Positions 25,407 through 34,179 of a DNA stretch of 41,347 bases are shown here, in pieces; position 1 is the first letter of the stretch; each line of letters opens with the position of its first letter. A model generated the notes under the pieces. That model worked only from the letters and a program-made list of their open reading frames with translations, was not told where the DNA came from and did not search any database. Location: NCBI GenBank assembly GCA_021325095.1, contig JAJPHV010000041.1:1-41347 (forward strand). The letters are read 5' to 3'. Position numbers and translations under genes: made by a program. This DNA comes from Chloroflexota bacterium (GTDB lineage Bacteria; Chloroflexota; Anaerolineae; Aggregatilineales; UBA2796).

Positions 25407-27575
25407 TCAATGGACAAAGCGCGTCGGCTCCTTGATCGCGCCACGCGCCTCAAGCGGAACGTCCGCACCGTCGCGTTGAGGCGGCGCCTCCGCCTTACGC
25501 AGCCTGACCGCCGCCATCTTGAAATCGGGAATTTTGGCGCGTGGATCGATCCGATCCAGGGTGAGCAGGTTGGCCGCCGCCTCAACAAAATGGAACGGCA
25601 GAAAGACCGTGCCAGCAGGTGAGCGGCCCGTGACCATCACCCGGCAGACCACGCTGCCGCGCCGCGACGTGACCTCCACCCAGTCGCCGGAGACCAACTG
25701 CAAAGCGTGCGCGTCCTCCGGGTGCATCTCCAGGATCGGCTCCGGGAAGGCATCGTCCAGTTTGGAGCGGCGTGTCATCGTGCCGCCGTGCCAGTGGAAC
25801 AGCACGCGCCCCGTCGTCAGGTGGTAGGGATATTCTTCGTCGGGCAATTCGCTCTGCGTCCCATATTCGAGCGTCCAGAATTTGCCCTTGCCGCGCGGGA
25901 AGTCCTTCTCGAACAGGTAGGGCGTGCCGGGGTGATCCAGGGCCGGGCAGGGCCAGTGGACGCCGCCCTCACGCTCGATGCGCTCATAGGTAATGCCGTA
26001 GAAATCCGGCGTCACGGCGCGCATCTCCTCCCAGATCGCCTCCACATCAGGGTAATCGAAGGCCGCGCTCTGTTCAACGCCCAACTGCGCCTCGGTGCGC
26101 CGCGCCAGCTCGCAGACGATCTGCCAGTCCGGGCGGGACTGCCCGACGGGCGGCAGCGCGCGGCGGATGCGCTGCACGCGCCGGTCACTGTTGGTGAACG
26201 TGCCGTCCTTTTCCGCGAAGCTGGCCGAGGGCAGGATGACGTGTGCGAATTCGGTGGTCTCGTTCCTGAAAATGTCGATGCACACGATGAAGTCCAGGGC
26301 GTGCAGGGCATGTTCGGCGTGCGAGAGGTTCGGTTCGCTCATCAGCGGGTTCTCGCCCATGACGACCATCGCCCGCACCGCGCCGGTCAGCGCTGCGTCC
26401 ACCATCTCGGTCACGGTCAGGCCGGGGTCGGGCGAGAGGGCTGTGTGCCAGGCCTGCTCGAAGCGCTGGCGTACCTCCGGCGAGGTAACGGGCTGGTAGG
26501 CGGTAAAGACGTTGGGCAGCCCGCCGCTGTCCGAACAGCCCTGCACGTTGTTCTGCCCGCGCAGCGGGTTGAGGCCCGTGCCCGGTTTGCCGACGTGCCC
26601 GGTCATCAGCGCCAGGTTGGTCAGCGCCAGCGCGTTGTCCGTGCCGTGTGTGCTCTGGCTGATGCCCATGCCCCAGTAGAAGGCGGCACGCTTGGCAGTG
26701 GCGTACATGCGCGCTGCCTTGCGGATGTCCTCAGCAGGCACACCGCTGACCGACTCGGCCCACTCGGGTGTGAAGGCTTCCAGCGACTCGATATAGCTTT
26801 CAAAGTCCTCGGTACGCCGGGCAATGAAGTCCGCGTTGTACAGCTTCTCGGTGACGATGACATGCGCCATCGCCTGAAACACAGCCACATCCGTCCCCGG
26901 TTTCTGGCGCAGCCAGAGTGTGGCAAAGTCGGTTAGCTCGATCTGGCGCGGGTCGATCACGATCAACTTTGCGCCGTTCTCGCGCACGGCCCGCTTCAAG
27001 AACAGGCTAATGACCGGGTGCGTTTCGGTGGTGTTGCTGCCCGTGACGATGAACGTATCGAGATGCTCCATTTCGGCGATGCTGTTGCTCATGGCGCTGG
27101 AGCCAATCGCCAGTTGCAGGCCCATCACGCTGCCAGCATGGCACAGCCGGGCGCAGTGATCGATGTTGTTGGTCTTCAGCACAGCCCGCACGAATTTTTG
27201 CAGTACGTAATTGTCTTCGTTGGTCGCTTTGGCGCAGGCGTAAGAGGCAATGCTGTCTCCACCGCTCTCGCGGACGATCTGCGCCAGCTTCGCGCTGGTG
27301 AGCGCCAGTGCCTCGTCCCAGGTCGCCTCACGGAACTCGCCGGGGCCGCCCGTGCGGATCAGCGGTGTGCGTAGCCGTCCGGGGTGGGTGGTGAAGTCCG
27401 TGCCGAAGCGCCCTTTGACGCACAGGTTGCCGTAGTTCGGCGCGGAATCGAAAGGCGCGCTGACCCGGTAAATCAGATCGTTCTTGATATGCAGGTCCAT
27501 CTGGCAGCCCACGCCGCAGTAGGGGCAGGTCGTCCGCACAATACGATCCGGGGTCAAAAGGGGAGTTGCCACCAT
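25407..27575 (-). CDS. formate dehydrogenase catalytic subunit, Cys-type
   Basis: A 722-residue molybdopterin/tungstopterin oxidoreductase of the formate dehydrogenase type. An N-terminal [4Fe-4S] site uses Cys17, Cys20, Cys24 and Cys52. The active-site segment DHCARLCHAGSV places Cys145 where some enzymes carry selenocysteine, so this is a cysteine variant. Later blocks GSNTTETHPV, IDPRQIELT, GKPGTGLNPLRGQNNVQG and MGENPLMSEPN are typical of cytoplasmic NAD-linked enzymes, as is LTTGRVLFHWH near the C-terminus. It oxidises formate to CO2. The ATG at 27575 is preceded by GGAG eight bases upstream; an in-frame GTG at 27602 lies in a repeat and is unlikely. NuoEF- and NuoG-like electron partners are transcribed divergently from 27770. 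No twin-arginine signal is present. Confidence 0.93.
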   Translation of the reverse strand: MVATPLLTPDRIVRTTCPYCGVGCQMDLHIKNDLIYRVSAPFDSAPNYGNLCVKGRFGTDFTTHPGRLRTPLIRTGGPGEFREATWDEALALTSAKLAQIVRESGGDSIASYACAKATNEDNYVLQKFVRAVLKTNNIDHCARLCHAGSVMGLQLAIGSSAMSNSIAEMEHLDTFIVTGSNTTETHPVISLFLKRAVRENGAKLIVIDPRQIELTDFATLWLRQKPGTDVAVFQAMAHVIVTEKLYNADFIARRTEDFESYIESLEAFTPEWAESVSGVPAEDIRKAARMYATAKRAAFYWGMGISQSTHGTDNALALTNLALMTGHVGKPGTGLNPLRGQNNVQGCSDSGGLPNVFTAYQPVTSPEVRQRFEQAWHTALSPDPGLTVTEMVDAALTGAVRAMVVMGENPLMSEPNLSHAEHALHALDFIVCIDIFRNETTEFAHVILPSASFAEKDGTFTNSDRRVQRIRRALPPVGQSRPDWQIVCELARRTEAQLGVEQSAAFDYPDVEAIWEEMRAVTPDFYGITYERIEREGGVHWPCPALDHPGTPYLFEKDFPRGKGKFWTLEYGTQSELPDEEYPYHLTTGRVLFHWHGGTMTRRSKLDDAFPEPILEMHPEDAHALQLVSGDWVEVTSRRGSVVCRVMVTGRSPAGTVFLPFHFVEAAANLLTLDRIDPRAKIPDFKMAAVRLRKAEAPPQRDGADVPLEARGAIKEPTRFVH

Positions 27576-27596
27576 AAGCCGTACTCCATCTATTGA

Positions 27597-27694
27597 CCTC
27601 ACCCCCGGCCCCTCTCCAGTTGGAGAGGGGAGTCAATACCCCAGTCCCAGCCGGTTCCCCCTCTCTGCTTGCGGAGAGGGGTCAGGGGGTGAGG
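27597..27694. repeat. double-hairpin intergenic repeat, copy C
   Basis: About 98 bases with perfect termini CCTCACCCCC and GGGGGTGAGG. Flanking bases extend the terminal inversion to TGACCTCA and TGAGGTCA. Both internal hairpins are present. It lies in the divergent control region between the formate dehydrogenase catalytic subunit and the NuoEF fusion, so it may influence both promoters. Confidence 0.88.
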
Positions 27695-27769
27695 TCAGGT
27701 CCTACTTGTCAGCGCCTGAATGATGACTTACAGTATACAATGAACTGCCCCTGAAGCTGGAAATTGTTA

Positions 27770-29479
27770 ATGCCCAATACATTTTTAGATCGTATTCTGG
27801 AACGTTATGCGGGGCGCAGCCGCGATGCGCTCCTGCCCGTCCTGTGGGACGTTCAAACCGCCTTTGGACACATCGATGCCGGAGCGGTACACGCCATCTC
27901 GCACACCCTGCGCGTGCCCGAAGCCGACATCTACGGCGTCATCAGCTTCTACGCGCTGTTCCACGACCAGCCAACCGGCGAAACGATCATCCGCATCTGC
28001 ACCGATCCGGCGTGTGCACTGGCGGGCGCGGACTCGATCCTGGACAGCCTGTGCAGCCGCCTCAGCCTCAATGGTGGGGAGACGACAGCGGATGGCCGCT
28101 ACACGGTGCTGCATACGACGTGCCTGGGCTTGTGCGAACACGCTCCGGCGGCGCTCCTCAGCCGGCGCGGGATCGGGGAGATGTCCTACGCGCCGATCAG
28201 CGACCTGGGCTGTCTGCTCTCGGACTGCGACAGGCAGCGCGCCGTGCACATTGGCGGCGAGCAGCGAGTCTTGCTGGAGCGCGCCGGGGGTCAGCGCCGC
28301 CAGACGCTGGACGAGTACGGCGACTACTCAGCCCTGCGCCATGCGCTGCGCGACATGACGCCCGACTCGGTGATCGCCGAGGTCGAAGCGTCGGGCCTGA
28401 TCGGGCGGGGCGGCGCGGCCTTCCCGACGGGCATGAAGTGGAAGCTCACGCGCCAGGCCCCCGGACAGCCGCATTACGTGGTTTGCAACGCCGACGAAAG
28501 CGAACCGGGCACGTTCAAGGATCGGGTGCTGATGGAGGGCCAGCCCCACCTGCTGCTGGAAGGGATGGCGCTGTGCGGTTATGCTGTCGGTGCGCAGAAA
28601 GGCTACCTGTTTATTCGCGGCGAATACCCGGAGGCGACTCAGCGCTTGCAGGCGGCGCTGGACGAGGCACAGGCGGCGGGCTTCCTGGGCGGGCACATCC
28701 TCGGCAGTGACTTCTCGTTTCACGTCGAGATCCGGCGCGGCGCGGGCGCGTACATCTGCGGCGAGGAGACCGCTCTCTTTGAGGCCATCGAGGGCAAACG
28801 CGGCTTCCCGCGCATGAAGCCGCCCTTCCCGACCACGCACGGGCTGTTTGGCAAGCCCACCGCCGTCAACAATGTCGAAACGCTGTGCGCCGCGCTGGTG
28901 GTGGTCGAGCGCGGCGCGGCCTGGTTTCGCCAGTACGGGACAGAGAAAAGCACCGGGACGAAGCTCGTCTCGATCAGTGGGCATGTGAACCGGCCCGGCG
29001 TGTACGAGATTTCACCCGGCATTACGCTGCGCACCTTGCTCGACCAGGATTGCGGCGGGGTAGTCGGCACGCTGCAAGCGGTATTGATGGGCGGCGCAGC
29101 CGGGACGTTCCTGACGCCGGACGAGATCGACGTGCCGCTGACCTTCGAGAACCTGCGCGCTATCGGCAGCACCTTTGGCTCCGGCGCGATCATGGTCTTC
29201 AACGACACAGCAGACCTGCGCGACGTGCTGCGACGGTTGGGGCGCTTCTTCCAGCACGAAAGCTGTGGCAAGTGCTTCCCCTGCCAGCTTGGCACGCAGC
29301 GGCAGATGGAAATCCTGGAACGGCTCGATGCGCCGCTGCCCGGCGACCTGGAACGTTTGCAGGACATTGGCCTGACCATGACCGAGGCATCACTGTGCGG
29401 CCTGGGGCAGACGGCGGCTTCGGCTGTGTTGAGCGCGCTGAAAAAGTGGCCTGGACTGGTGGAGGCACAGGTGAAATGA
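27770..29479 (+). CDS. NuoE-NuoF fusion, diaphorase subunit of NAD-linked formate dehydrogenase
   Basis: A 569-residue fusion. The NuoE/24-kDa-like thioredoxin-fold part (about 1-150) has the [2Fe-2S] cysteines Cys77, Cys82, Cys118 and Cys122. The NuoF/51-kDa-like part (about 175-569) has the FMN motif [10 protein letters not shown] (212-221), the NADH-binding [13 protein letters not shown] stretch, and [4Fe-4S] cysteines Cys499, Cys502, Cys505 and Cys543. It transfers electrons from the iron-sulfur chain via FMN to NAD+. Fused NuoEF chains are known in soluble formate dehydrogenases and hydrogenases. I prefer the ATG at 27770; a TTG six bases earlier is possible and the ribosome-binding site is weak. 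The downstream iron-sulfur gene overlaps its stop (ATGA). No other complex I subunits are present, so a respiratory complex I role is unlikely. Confidence 0.93.
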   Translation: MPNTFLDRILERYAGRSRDALLPVLWDVQTAFGHIDAGAVHAISHTLRVPEADIYGVISFYALFHDQPTGETIIRICTDPACALAGADSILDSLCSRLSLNGGETTADGRYTVLHTTCLGLCEHAPAALLSRRGIGEMSYAPISDLGCLLSDCDRQRAVHIGGEQRVLLERAGGQRRQTLDEYGDYSALRHALRDMTPDSVIAEVEASGLIGRGGAAFPTGMKWKLTRQAPGQPHYVVCNADESEPGTFKDRVLMEGQPHLLLEGMALCGYAVGAQKGYLFIRGEYPEATQRLQAALDEAQAAGFLGGHILGSDFSFHVEIRRGAGAYICGEETALFEAIEGKRGFPRMKPPFPTTHGLFGKPTAVNNVETLCAALVVVERGAAWFRQYGTEKSTGTKLVSISGHVNRPGVYEISPGITLRTLLDQDCGGVVGTLQAVLMGGAAGTFLTPDEIDVPLTFENLRAIGSTFGSGAIMVFNDTADLRDVLRRLGRFFQHESCGKCFPCQLGTQRQMEILERLDAPLPGDLERLQDIGLTMTEASLCGLGQTAASAVLSALKKWPGLVEAQVK

Positions 29480-30195
29480 CGGACAGGGTTAAGACCGTAA
29501 CGCTCACCATCGACGGGCGCACAGTGACCGTTCCTGAAGGCACGACCATCCTGGAAGCGGCCCGCCAACTGGGGAGTGACGTTCCTGTCATCTGTTACCA
29601 CGAGGCGACCACCTCCAACGGGCTGTGCCGCGTGTGTGTGGTGGACATCAACAACGGGCGGCTGTTACAGCCCGCCTGTGTCGCCGCTTGCCAGGATAAC
29701 ACCACCGTCGAGACGCGCAATGAGCGCGTGGAGCGCAGCCGCCGCACCATCCTCGAAATGCTCAACTCCGCCGTCGATCTGAGCCAGGCCCCCGAAATCC
29801 AGGCGATGATGAGCGACTATCAGGCTGATACGGGACGCTTCCCCGGCGCGAAACGCCGCGAGCAACCCATCCACGACGACAACTCGTTCTACATCCGGGA
29901 CTATTCCCAATGTGTATTGTGCTGGCGCTGCGTGCAGGTTTGCGCCGAGGACGCGCAGTACACCTTTGCCCTGAATTTCGGCGAGCGCGGCTTCGACACG
30001 CACATCTCGACGGCCTTTGATGTGCCGATGACCGAGTCGTCGTGCGTGTTTTGCGGGCAGTGTGTGGGCGTCTGCCCAACGGGTGCGCTCAAGCCCAAGA
30101 TCCAATGGGGACTGGAACAGGGCTGGAGCTTGGACGAGATTCGCAAGAGCACGCGTCGTCCAAAACGTCGTGTCAATTCTGACGCGAAAGGGTGA
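29476..30195 (+). CDS. NuoG N-terminus-like iron-sulfur subunit of formate dehydrogenase
   Basis: A 239-residue electron-transfer protein. An N-terminal [2Fe-2S] ferredoxin domain uses Cys40, Cys51, Cys54 and Cys68. Two [4Fe-4S] clusters follow in [11 protein letters not shown] (146-156) and [14 protein letters not shown] (190-203), with the last Cys of each set trading partners as in 2x[4Fe-4S] ferredoxins. The His-Cys3 cluster found in most NuoG N-terminal regions appears to be missing; the segment 100-130 has no Cys. It should bridge the molybdenum subunit and the NuoEF diaphorase. The ATG overlaps the NuoEF stop by four bases. The C-terminal 40 residues are basic. Together with the catalytic subunit at 25407 this would complete an NAD-linked formate dehydrogenase. 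Confidence 0.9.
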   Translation: MTDRVKTVTLTIDGRTVTVPEGTTILEAARQLGSDVPVICYHEATTSNGLCRVCVVDINNGRLLQPACVAACQDNTTVETRNERVERSRRTILEMLNSAVDLSQAPEIQAMMSDYQADTGRFPGAKRREQPIHDDNSFYIRDYSQCVLCWRCVQVCAEDAQYTFALNFGERGFDTHISTAFDVPMTESSCVFCGQCVGVCPTGALKPKIQWGLEQGWSLDEIRKSTRRPKRRVNSDAKG

Positions 30196-30209
30196 GGTCG
30201 CCTGGCTAT

Positions 30210-30237
30210 TTGCGTTCCGCGCAAATTCGGGTATATA
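30210..30237 (+). promoter_or_regulatory. candidate promoter of the peptide transporter operon
   Basis: TTGCGT (30210-30215) and TATATA (30232-30237) with a 16-base spacer lie about 75 bases upstream of the binding-protein ATG. The -10 match is partial, so confidence is low. Confidence 0.35.
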
Positions 30238-30311
30238 TGACAGGTGACCCACCGGCCTGTCCAAAATAGATCGGTGCTTCACGCCAAATACATTGTTGGA
30301 GGAAAACGATT

Positions 30312-32081
30312 ATGTTCCGCAAACGCACCCAACTATTGGCCGTTTTTGTCATTTTGCTCCTCGCCCTGACCGTTCAAGTCGGTGTGCCGGTTAGCACCGC
30401 TCAGGCCGATAACGTGGACGTGTATGGCCGCACCCTGCCCAAAGACGCCGCGCCGTACAGTATGCAGATCTGGTCAGTGCTGTGCGATTCGACGCGCAAG
30501 GAAACCACGCTTGCGATGGCGGTCTCCGTCTACTCGCGCATCTGTGGCGGTACTCAGGGCATAGACTCCTCCGGTTCTCAACTGGGGGACTCGCTGGTCA
30601 GTCTGGACGAGAATCTGAACCTGATTCCGGCGGCAGCCGATAAGTGGGAAGCCTCCAAAGACGGCCTGACCTGGACGTTCCACCTGCACCCTGGCCTCGT
30701 CTGGAGCGATGGCACGCCCCTGACTGCCAACGACTACGTTGCGACCTACCGCTTCATGGCCGATCCCAAACACGCCTACGATTTCGTCTGGATGTGGCAG
30801 GGCGTCATCAAGAATTGGGATCAGGTCGTCGCGGGCGAGCTGCCGCCTGACCAGATCGGCATGAAGGCCGTTGACGATCTGACCCTTGAAGTCACGACCC
30901 AGAATCCGTTCCCGCCGCTGCCCAGCACGCTTTATTTCTGGGCGCCCCTTCAGGCGAAAGCGCTGGCTCAGTACGGTCCTGACTATGTTATCGATCCGGC
31001 CAAGAGCGTTTCCTCAGGGCCTTTCATGCTCAAGGACTTTACGCCGGGCAAGAGTATCACGCTGGTCGCCAACCCGACCTATAAGGGCTACCGCAAACCC
31101 TGGCTGAAGGAAATCCGGGGTGTATATGGCGACCAACTCAACGGCAGCTTCCTGGCCTTCCAGGCCCGCGCCATCGACCACGTTGGCTATGAGCACCTTT
31201 CTCCGGCAGATTTCAAGATCATCGACGCCGATAAGGAGTTGAGCGCGAACTACCGTCCCAACGCGGGCGATTTCCGTACCGATTATCTGCTCTTTGACAC
31301 CTACAATCCGCCTTTCAACGATGTCAACGTGCGCCTGGCCTTCGCCAAAGCGCTTGACCGCGAATCGATTGTCAAGAACGTCATCGGCCCCCGGCTGGCG
31401 ATCCCGGCCTACTCGTTCCTGATGCCCGGTTTCCCGGCCTCGGACACGAAGGGCGAACTGCACCCCATCCAGGCTTACGACTGCGAAGCAGCCAAAGGCT
31501 TGCTGGCCAAAGCAGGCTACCCGGATGGCAAGGGCTTCCCGGACGTGGAACTGAAGATGCGTGGCGAGTCCGAGTCCGTCGCCGCACGGTTTATCGCCTC
31601 TGCGGCCTCGATCAGCAAGTGCCTCAACGTCAAGATCACCGTGAACAACCTGGAATTCTCCGACTACATGAAGAAGCTGCTGGCCCGCCCGACGGGTATT
31701 CAATTCGGCGCGGTGTCCTATGGCATGGACTTCCTCGACCCGGCCAATATGCTTGGCCTGTGGGTATCGACGGGCCGTCACTCGTGGCGTAATGCCCAGT
31801 TTGACGATCTGGTGCAGAAGGCCAATGTGCTGGTCGGCGATCCGGAAAAACGCACGCAGATGTACAGGGACGCCGAAAAGATACTGGTCTCGGACGTGGG
31901 CGGCATCTTCCTGGATCACCGCATCCAGGGCGACCTGTTCCAGCCCTACATCAAAGGCGATTGCTTCCGGCCCGACAAGCAGGGCGTTTCGGCCATGCAC
32001 TGGGGCAATGACTGGTGCTGGGGTGCGCTTTACATTGGCGACAACGTTAAGAATTACGATACGTTCCGCACCAAGAAGTGA
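30312..32081 (+). CDS. peptide-type ABC transporter substrate-binding protein (SBP family 5)
   Basis: A 589-residue secreted solute-binding protein. The signal peptide has basic residues 3-5, a hydrophobic core at about 8-24 and a likely cleavage after STAQA (near residue 32). No lipobox cysteine is seen, so it may be anchored by its uncleaved signal or be released. Family 5 landmarks are LVWSDGTPLTANDYVATYRF, LTLEVTTQNPFPPLP and the PYKGY-like NPTYKGYRKPWL segment. Family members bind oligopeptides, dipeptides, nickel or sugars; the ligand here is not predictable. Strong GGAGGA precedes the ATG. Two permease genes follow, separated by repeat copy D; no ATPase gene is in the operon. Confidence 0.93.
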   Translation: MFRKRTQLLAVFVILLLALTVQVGVPVSTAQADNVDVYGRTLPKDAAPYSMQIWSVLCDSTRKETTLAMAVSVYSRICGGTQGIDSSGSQLGDSLVSLDENLNLIPAAADKWEASKDGLTWTFHLHPGLVWSDGTPLTANDYVATYRFMADPKHAYDFVWMWQGVIKNWDQVVAGELPPDQIGMKAVDDLTLEVTTQNPFPPLPSTLYFWAPLQAKALAQYGPDYVIDPAKSVSSGPFMLKDFTPGKSITLVANPTYKGYRKPWLKEIRGVYGDQLNGSFLAFQARAIDHVGYEHLSPADFKIIDADKELSANYRPNAGDFRTDYLLFDTYNPPFNDVNVRLAFAKALDRESIVKNVIGPRLAIPAYSFLMPGFPASDTKGELHPIQAYDCEAAKGLLAKAGYPDGKGFPDVELKMRGESESVAARFIASAASISKCLNVKITVNNLEFSDYMKKLLARPTGIQFGAVSYGMDFLDPANMLGLWVSTGRHSWRNAQFDDLVQKANVLVGDPEKRTQMYRDAEKILVSDVGGIFLDHRIQGDLFQPYIKGDCFRPDKQGVSAMHWGNDWCWGALYIGDNVKNYDTFRTKK

Positions 32082-32090
32082 GTGTAAGAA

Positions 32091-32195
32091 CCTCACCCCC
32101 AACCCCTCTCCACAGGGTGGAGAGGGGAGAATAAACAACTTGCTGTGCGGCGGTTCCCCCTCCCTGCGTAGCGGAGAGGGGGCCAGGGGGTGAGG
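32091..32195. repeat. double-hairpin intergenic repeat, copy D
   Basis: About 105 bases with perfect termini CCTCACCCCC and GGGGGTGAGG. The first hairpin has the stem CCCCTCTCCAC paired with GTGGAGAGGGG; the second uses CCCCCTCCCTGC and GCGGAGAGGGGG. It lies between the binding-protein stop codon and the first permease, and could serve as an mRNA-stability element that keeps the binding protein more abundant. This role is inferred. Confidence 0.88.
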
Positions 32196-32275
32196 TAAAC
32201 TGAGCAACGACGATTTCACATTTCCTGGGAAGTACAAACCTGTTGCTTCCCAGGCGCTTACCACACCGAGGGTTC

Positions 32276-33247
32276 ATGACCGGGTACATTATCCGGCGGT
32301 TCATATCGCTGTTCTTTGTGATGCTGGCCGTTTCCGCCATCATCTTCATCCTGATGAATGCTGCGCCGGGTGGCCCATTCAGCTACGGGGATCGCGGTTA
32401 CTCCGAAGCGGCTCTGAATAACCTGCGCCGCAAATATGGGTTGGACAAACCCGTTCTGGAGCGCTACTGGAACTACCTGAGCAGCGCCCTGCAACTGGAC
32501 TTTGGCAATTCGTTCGCCGTCGCGGGCAACCCTCCGGTCATCGAGTTGATCGCGCGCACCTGGCCTGTCACCCTGCAAGTCGGGTTGTATACGATTATCC
32601 TCTCCTTTGGCCTGGGTTTTCTGCTGGGTATAACAGCAGCCTATCATCGCAATAGCTGGATTGACAGCCTGGCGACCTTCGTTGCCACACTGGGCATCAC
32701 AGTGCCGAACTTTATCATCGCCACCTGGCTGCTGCTGATCTTCGGTTTCCAGGTCGGTTGGGGCGAACCCGGCAAGTGGATCATCCCGCCGCTGTGGAAT
32801 AACGGCCCGCCGCTGCTCTCGGCGGACTTTTTTCTGCCCGTCATGACCTATGCCCTTGCCCCGCTGGCCCTGGTCGCGCGCTACACCCGTTCCAGCGTGG
32901 TCGAAGCCCTGAACGCCGATTACGTGCGGACGGCCCGCGCCAAAGGGTTGCGAGAACGCTGGATCATGTTCCGGCATGTGCTCCGCAATGCGCTCATCCC
33001 GATGATCACGATCTTGCTGCCGCAGGTCCCCAACCTGCTGACCGGCTCGCTGTTCATCGAAGTGGCCTTTGGCATCCCGGGTTTGGGCAAGTTTTTCGTC
33101 ACCAGCTTCTTCCAGCGCGACTATCCGATGATCATGGCTGTCACCCTGCTGGTCGCCTTCTTCTGGGGCCTGACCTACCTGATCACGGACATTTTGTACA
33201 CCCTGATCGACCCGCGTGTCCGCCTGGTCGGGGCAGGAGGTGGCTGA
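32276..33247 (+). CDS. peptide-type ABC transporter permease, DppB-like
   Basis: A 323-residue permease with about six transmembrane helices and the binding-protein-dependent transport (EAA) motif in DYVRTARAKGLRERWIMFRHVLRNALIP. N-terminal MTGYIIRRFISLFFVMLAVSAIIFILMNAAPGGPF is typical of DppB/OppB proteins. It forms half of the membrane channel that moves the ligand delivered by the binding protein. The ATG at 32276 is preceded by GAGGG; an earlier in-frame start lies within the intergenic sequence and is not supported. Its stop overlaps the next gene's ATG (TGATG), so translation is coupled. Confidence 0.93.
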   Translation: MTGYIIRRFISLFFVMLAVSAIIFILMNAAPGGPFSYGDRGYSEAALNNLRRKYGLDKPVLERYWNYLSSALQLDFGNSFAVAGNPPVIELIARTWPVTLQVGLYTIILSFGLGFLLGITAAYHRNSWIDSLATFVATLGITVPNFIIATWLLLIFGFQVGWGEPGKWIIPPLWNNGPPLLSADFFLPVMTYALAPLALVARYTRSSVVEALNADYVRTARAKGLRERWIMFRHVLRNALIPMITILLPQVPNLLTGSLFIEVAFGIPGLGKFFVTSFFQRDYPMIMAVTLLVAFFWGLTYLITDILYTLIDPRVRLVGAGGG

Positions 33248-34179
33248 TGGCTGGCCGCGAAACCGCTGCCAAAGCGCGCCTGCTTACAGCCAAGCCGGTG
33301 ACTCTGGCGGAGGACACCAGGCAGCGCTCACCGTGGGTCGATGCCGCCCGCCGCTTCGCCCGCAACCGGCTGGCAATGCTTGGGCTGTTCATCCTGGCTG
33401 TCCTGATCTTTCTGGCGGTGTTTGCCGACGTCCTGGCCCTTCACCCGTATGACCAGCCGGATTTCACGGTGCAGGCCAATGAACTGCCTTTTATCGACCC
33501 GGTACACCCGCTCGGACTGGACAGCGCGGGCCGGGACTACCTGACCCGGCTCATTTACGGCGCTCGAACTTCCTTGCTGGTGGGCCTGACCGTTCCGCTG
33601 CTCTCGTTTTCGATAGCCCTGCCGCTGGGTGGCCTTTCCGGTTACCGGGGCGGCAAAATCGATTTCTTCATCCAGCGCCTGGTGGATGTCTGCACAGCCA
33701 TTCCCCAATTGCTCTTTGCGATCTTCCTGTTGAGCATCATAGGCAGCGGCGTGGGCAGCGTCATTTTTGTGCTGGGCGTAACGGCCTGGGTGGACCCGAC
33801 CCGGCTGACCCGCGCCCAATTCCTGACCTTCCGCGAGCGCGAGTTTGTGACCGCCGCCAGGGCCATCGGCGCATCTGACCTGCGCATTGCGGTCACGCAC
33901 ATTCTGCCCAACGCAATGGCGCCGCTGCTGGTGGCCTTCACCTTTGCCGTGCCACTGGCGATTTTTTCGGAAGCAGCCCTGAGCTTCCTGGGCATCGGCA
34001 TCACCGAACCCACCGCCAGTTGGGGCAAAATGGTCGGTTCAGGCATCGGCACGTCCATCCGGGTGTACTATCATCTGGCGCTGTTCCCGACCATCCTGGT
34101 CGCGCTGACCATGCTCGGCTTTTCATTCGTGGGCGATGGCCTTCAGGAAGCCTTTGACCCGGTGCGTTCACGATCATGA
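33247..34179 (+). CDS. peptide-type ABC transporter permease, DppC-like
   Basis: A 310-residue permease of the DppC/OppC type. An N-terminal cytoplasmic segment of about 40 residues is followed by about six transmembrane helices. The EAA motif is in EFVTAARAIGASDLRIAVTHILPNAMAP. It pairs with the DppB-like protein. The HPLGLDSAGRDYLTRLIYGAR block is the DppC-family signature. Its ATG overlaps the previous stop and its own stop overlaps the cytochrome gene ATG, so at least three proteins are translationally coupled. No DppD/DppF ATPases follow. Confidence 0.94.
   Translation: MAGRETAAKARLLTAKPVTLAEDTRQRSPWVDAARRFARNRLAMLGLFILAVLIFLAVFADVLALHPYDQPDFTVQANELPFIDPVHPLGLDSAGRDYLTRLIYGARTSLLVGLTVPLLSFSIALPLGGLSGYRGGKIDFFIQRLVDVCTAIPQLLFAIFLLSIIGSGVGSVIFVLGVTAWVDPTRLTRAQFLTFREREFVTAARAIGASDLRIAVTHILPNAMAPLLVAFTFAVPLAIFSEAALSFLGIGITEPTASWGKMVGSGIGTSIRVYYHLALFPTILVALTMLGFSFVGDGLQEAFDPVRSRS

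Noticed and set aside
25707..26936. A 409-codon plus-strand open frame
   Set aside because: It is opposite the formate dehydrogenase catalytic subunit and shows no domain or motif.
25407..27575. Selenocysteine-type formate dehydrogenase
   Set aside because: The position that would hold Sec is an ordinary cysteine codon (Cys145), with no in-frame TGA in the active-site segment.
27774..30195. Respiratory complex I (nuo operon)
   Set aside because: Only NuoE/F- and NuoG-N-like genes are present next to a formate dehydrogenase catalytic subunit; no membrane subunits occur.
4696..32195. CRISPR array suggested by repeated C/G-rich elements
   Set aside because: The copies are kilobases apart, not regularly spaced by short unique spacers, and there are no cas genes.
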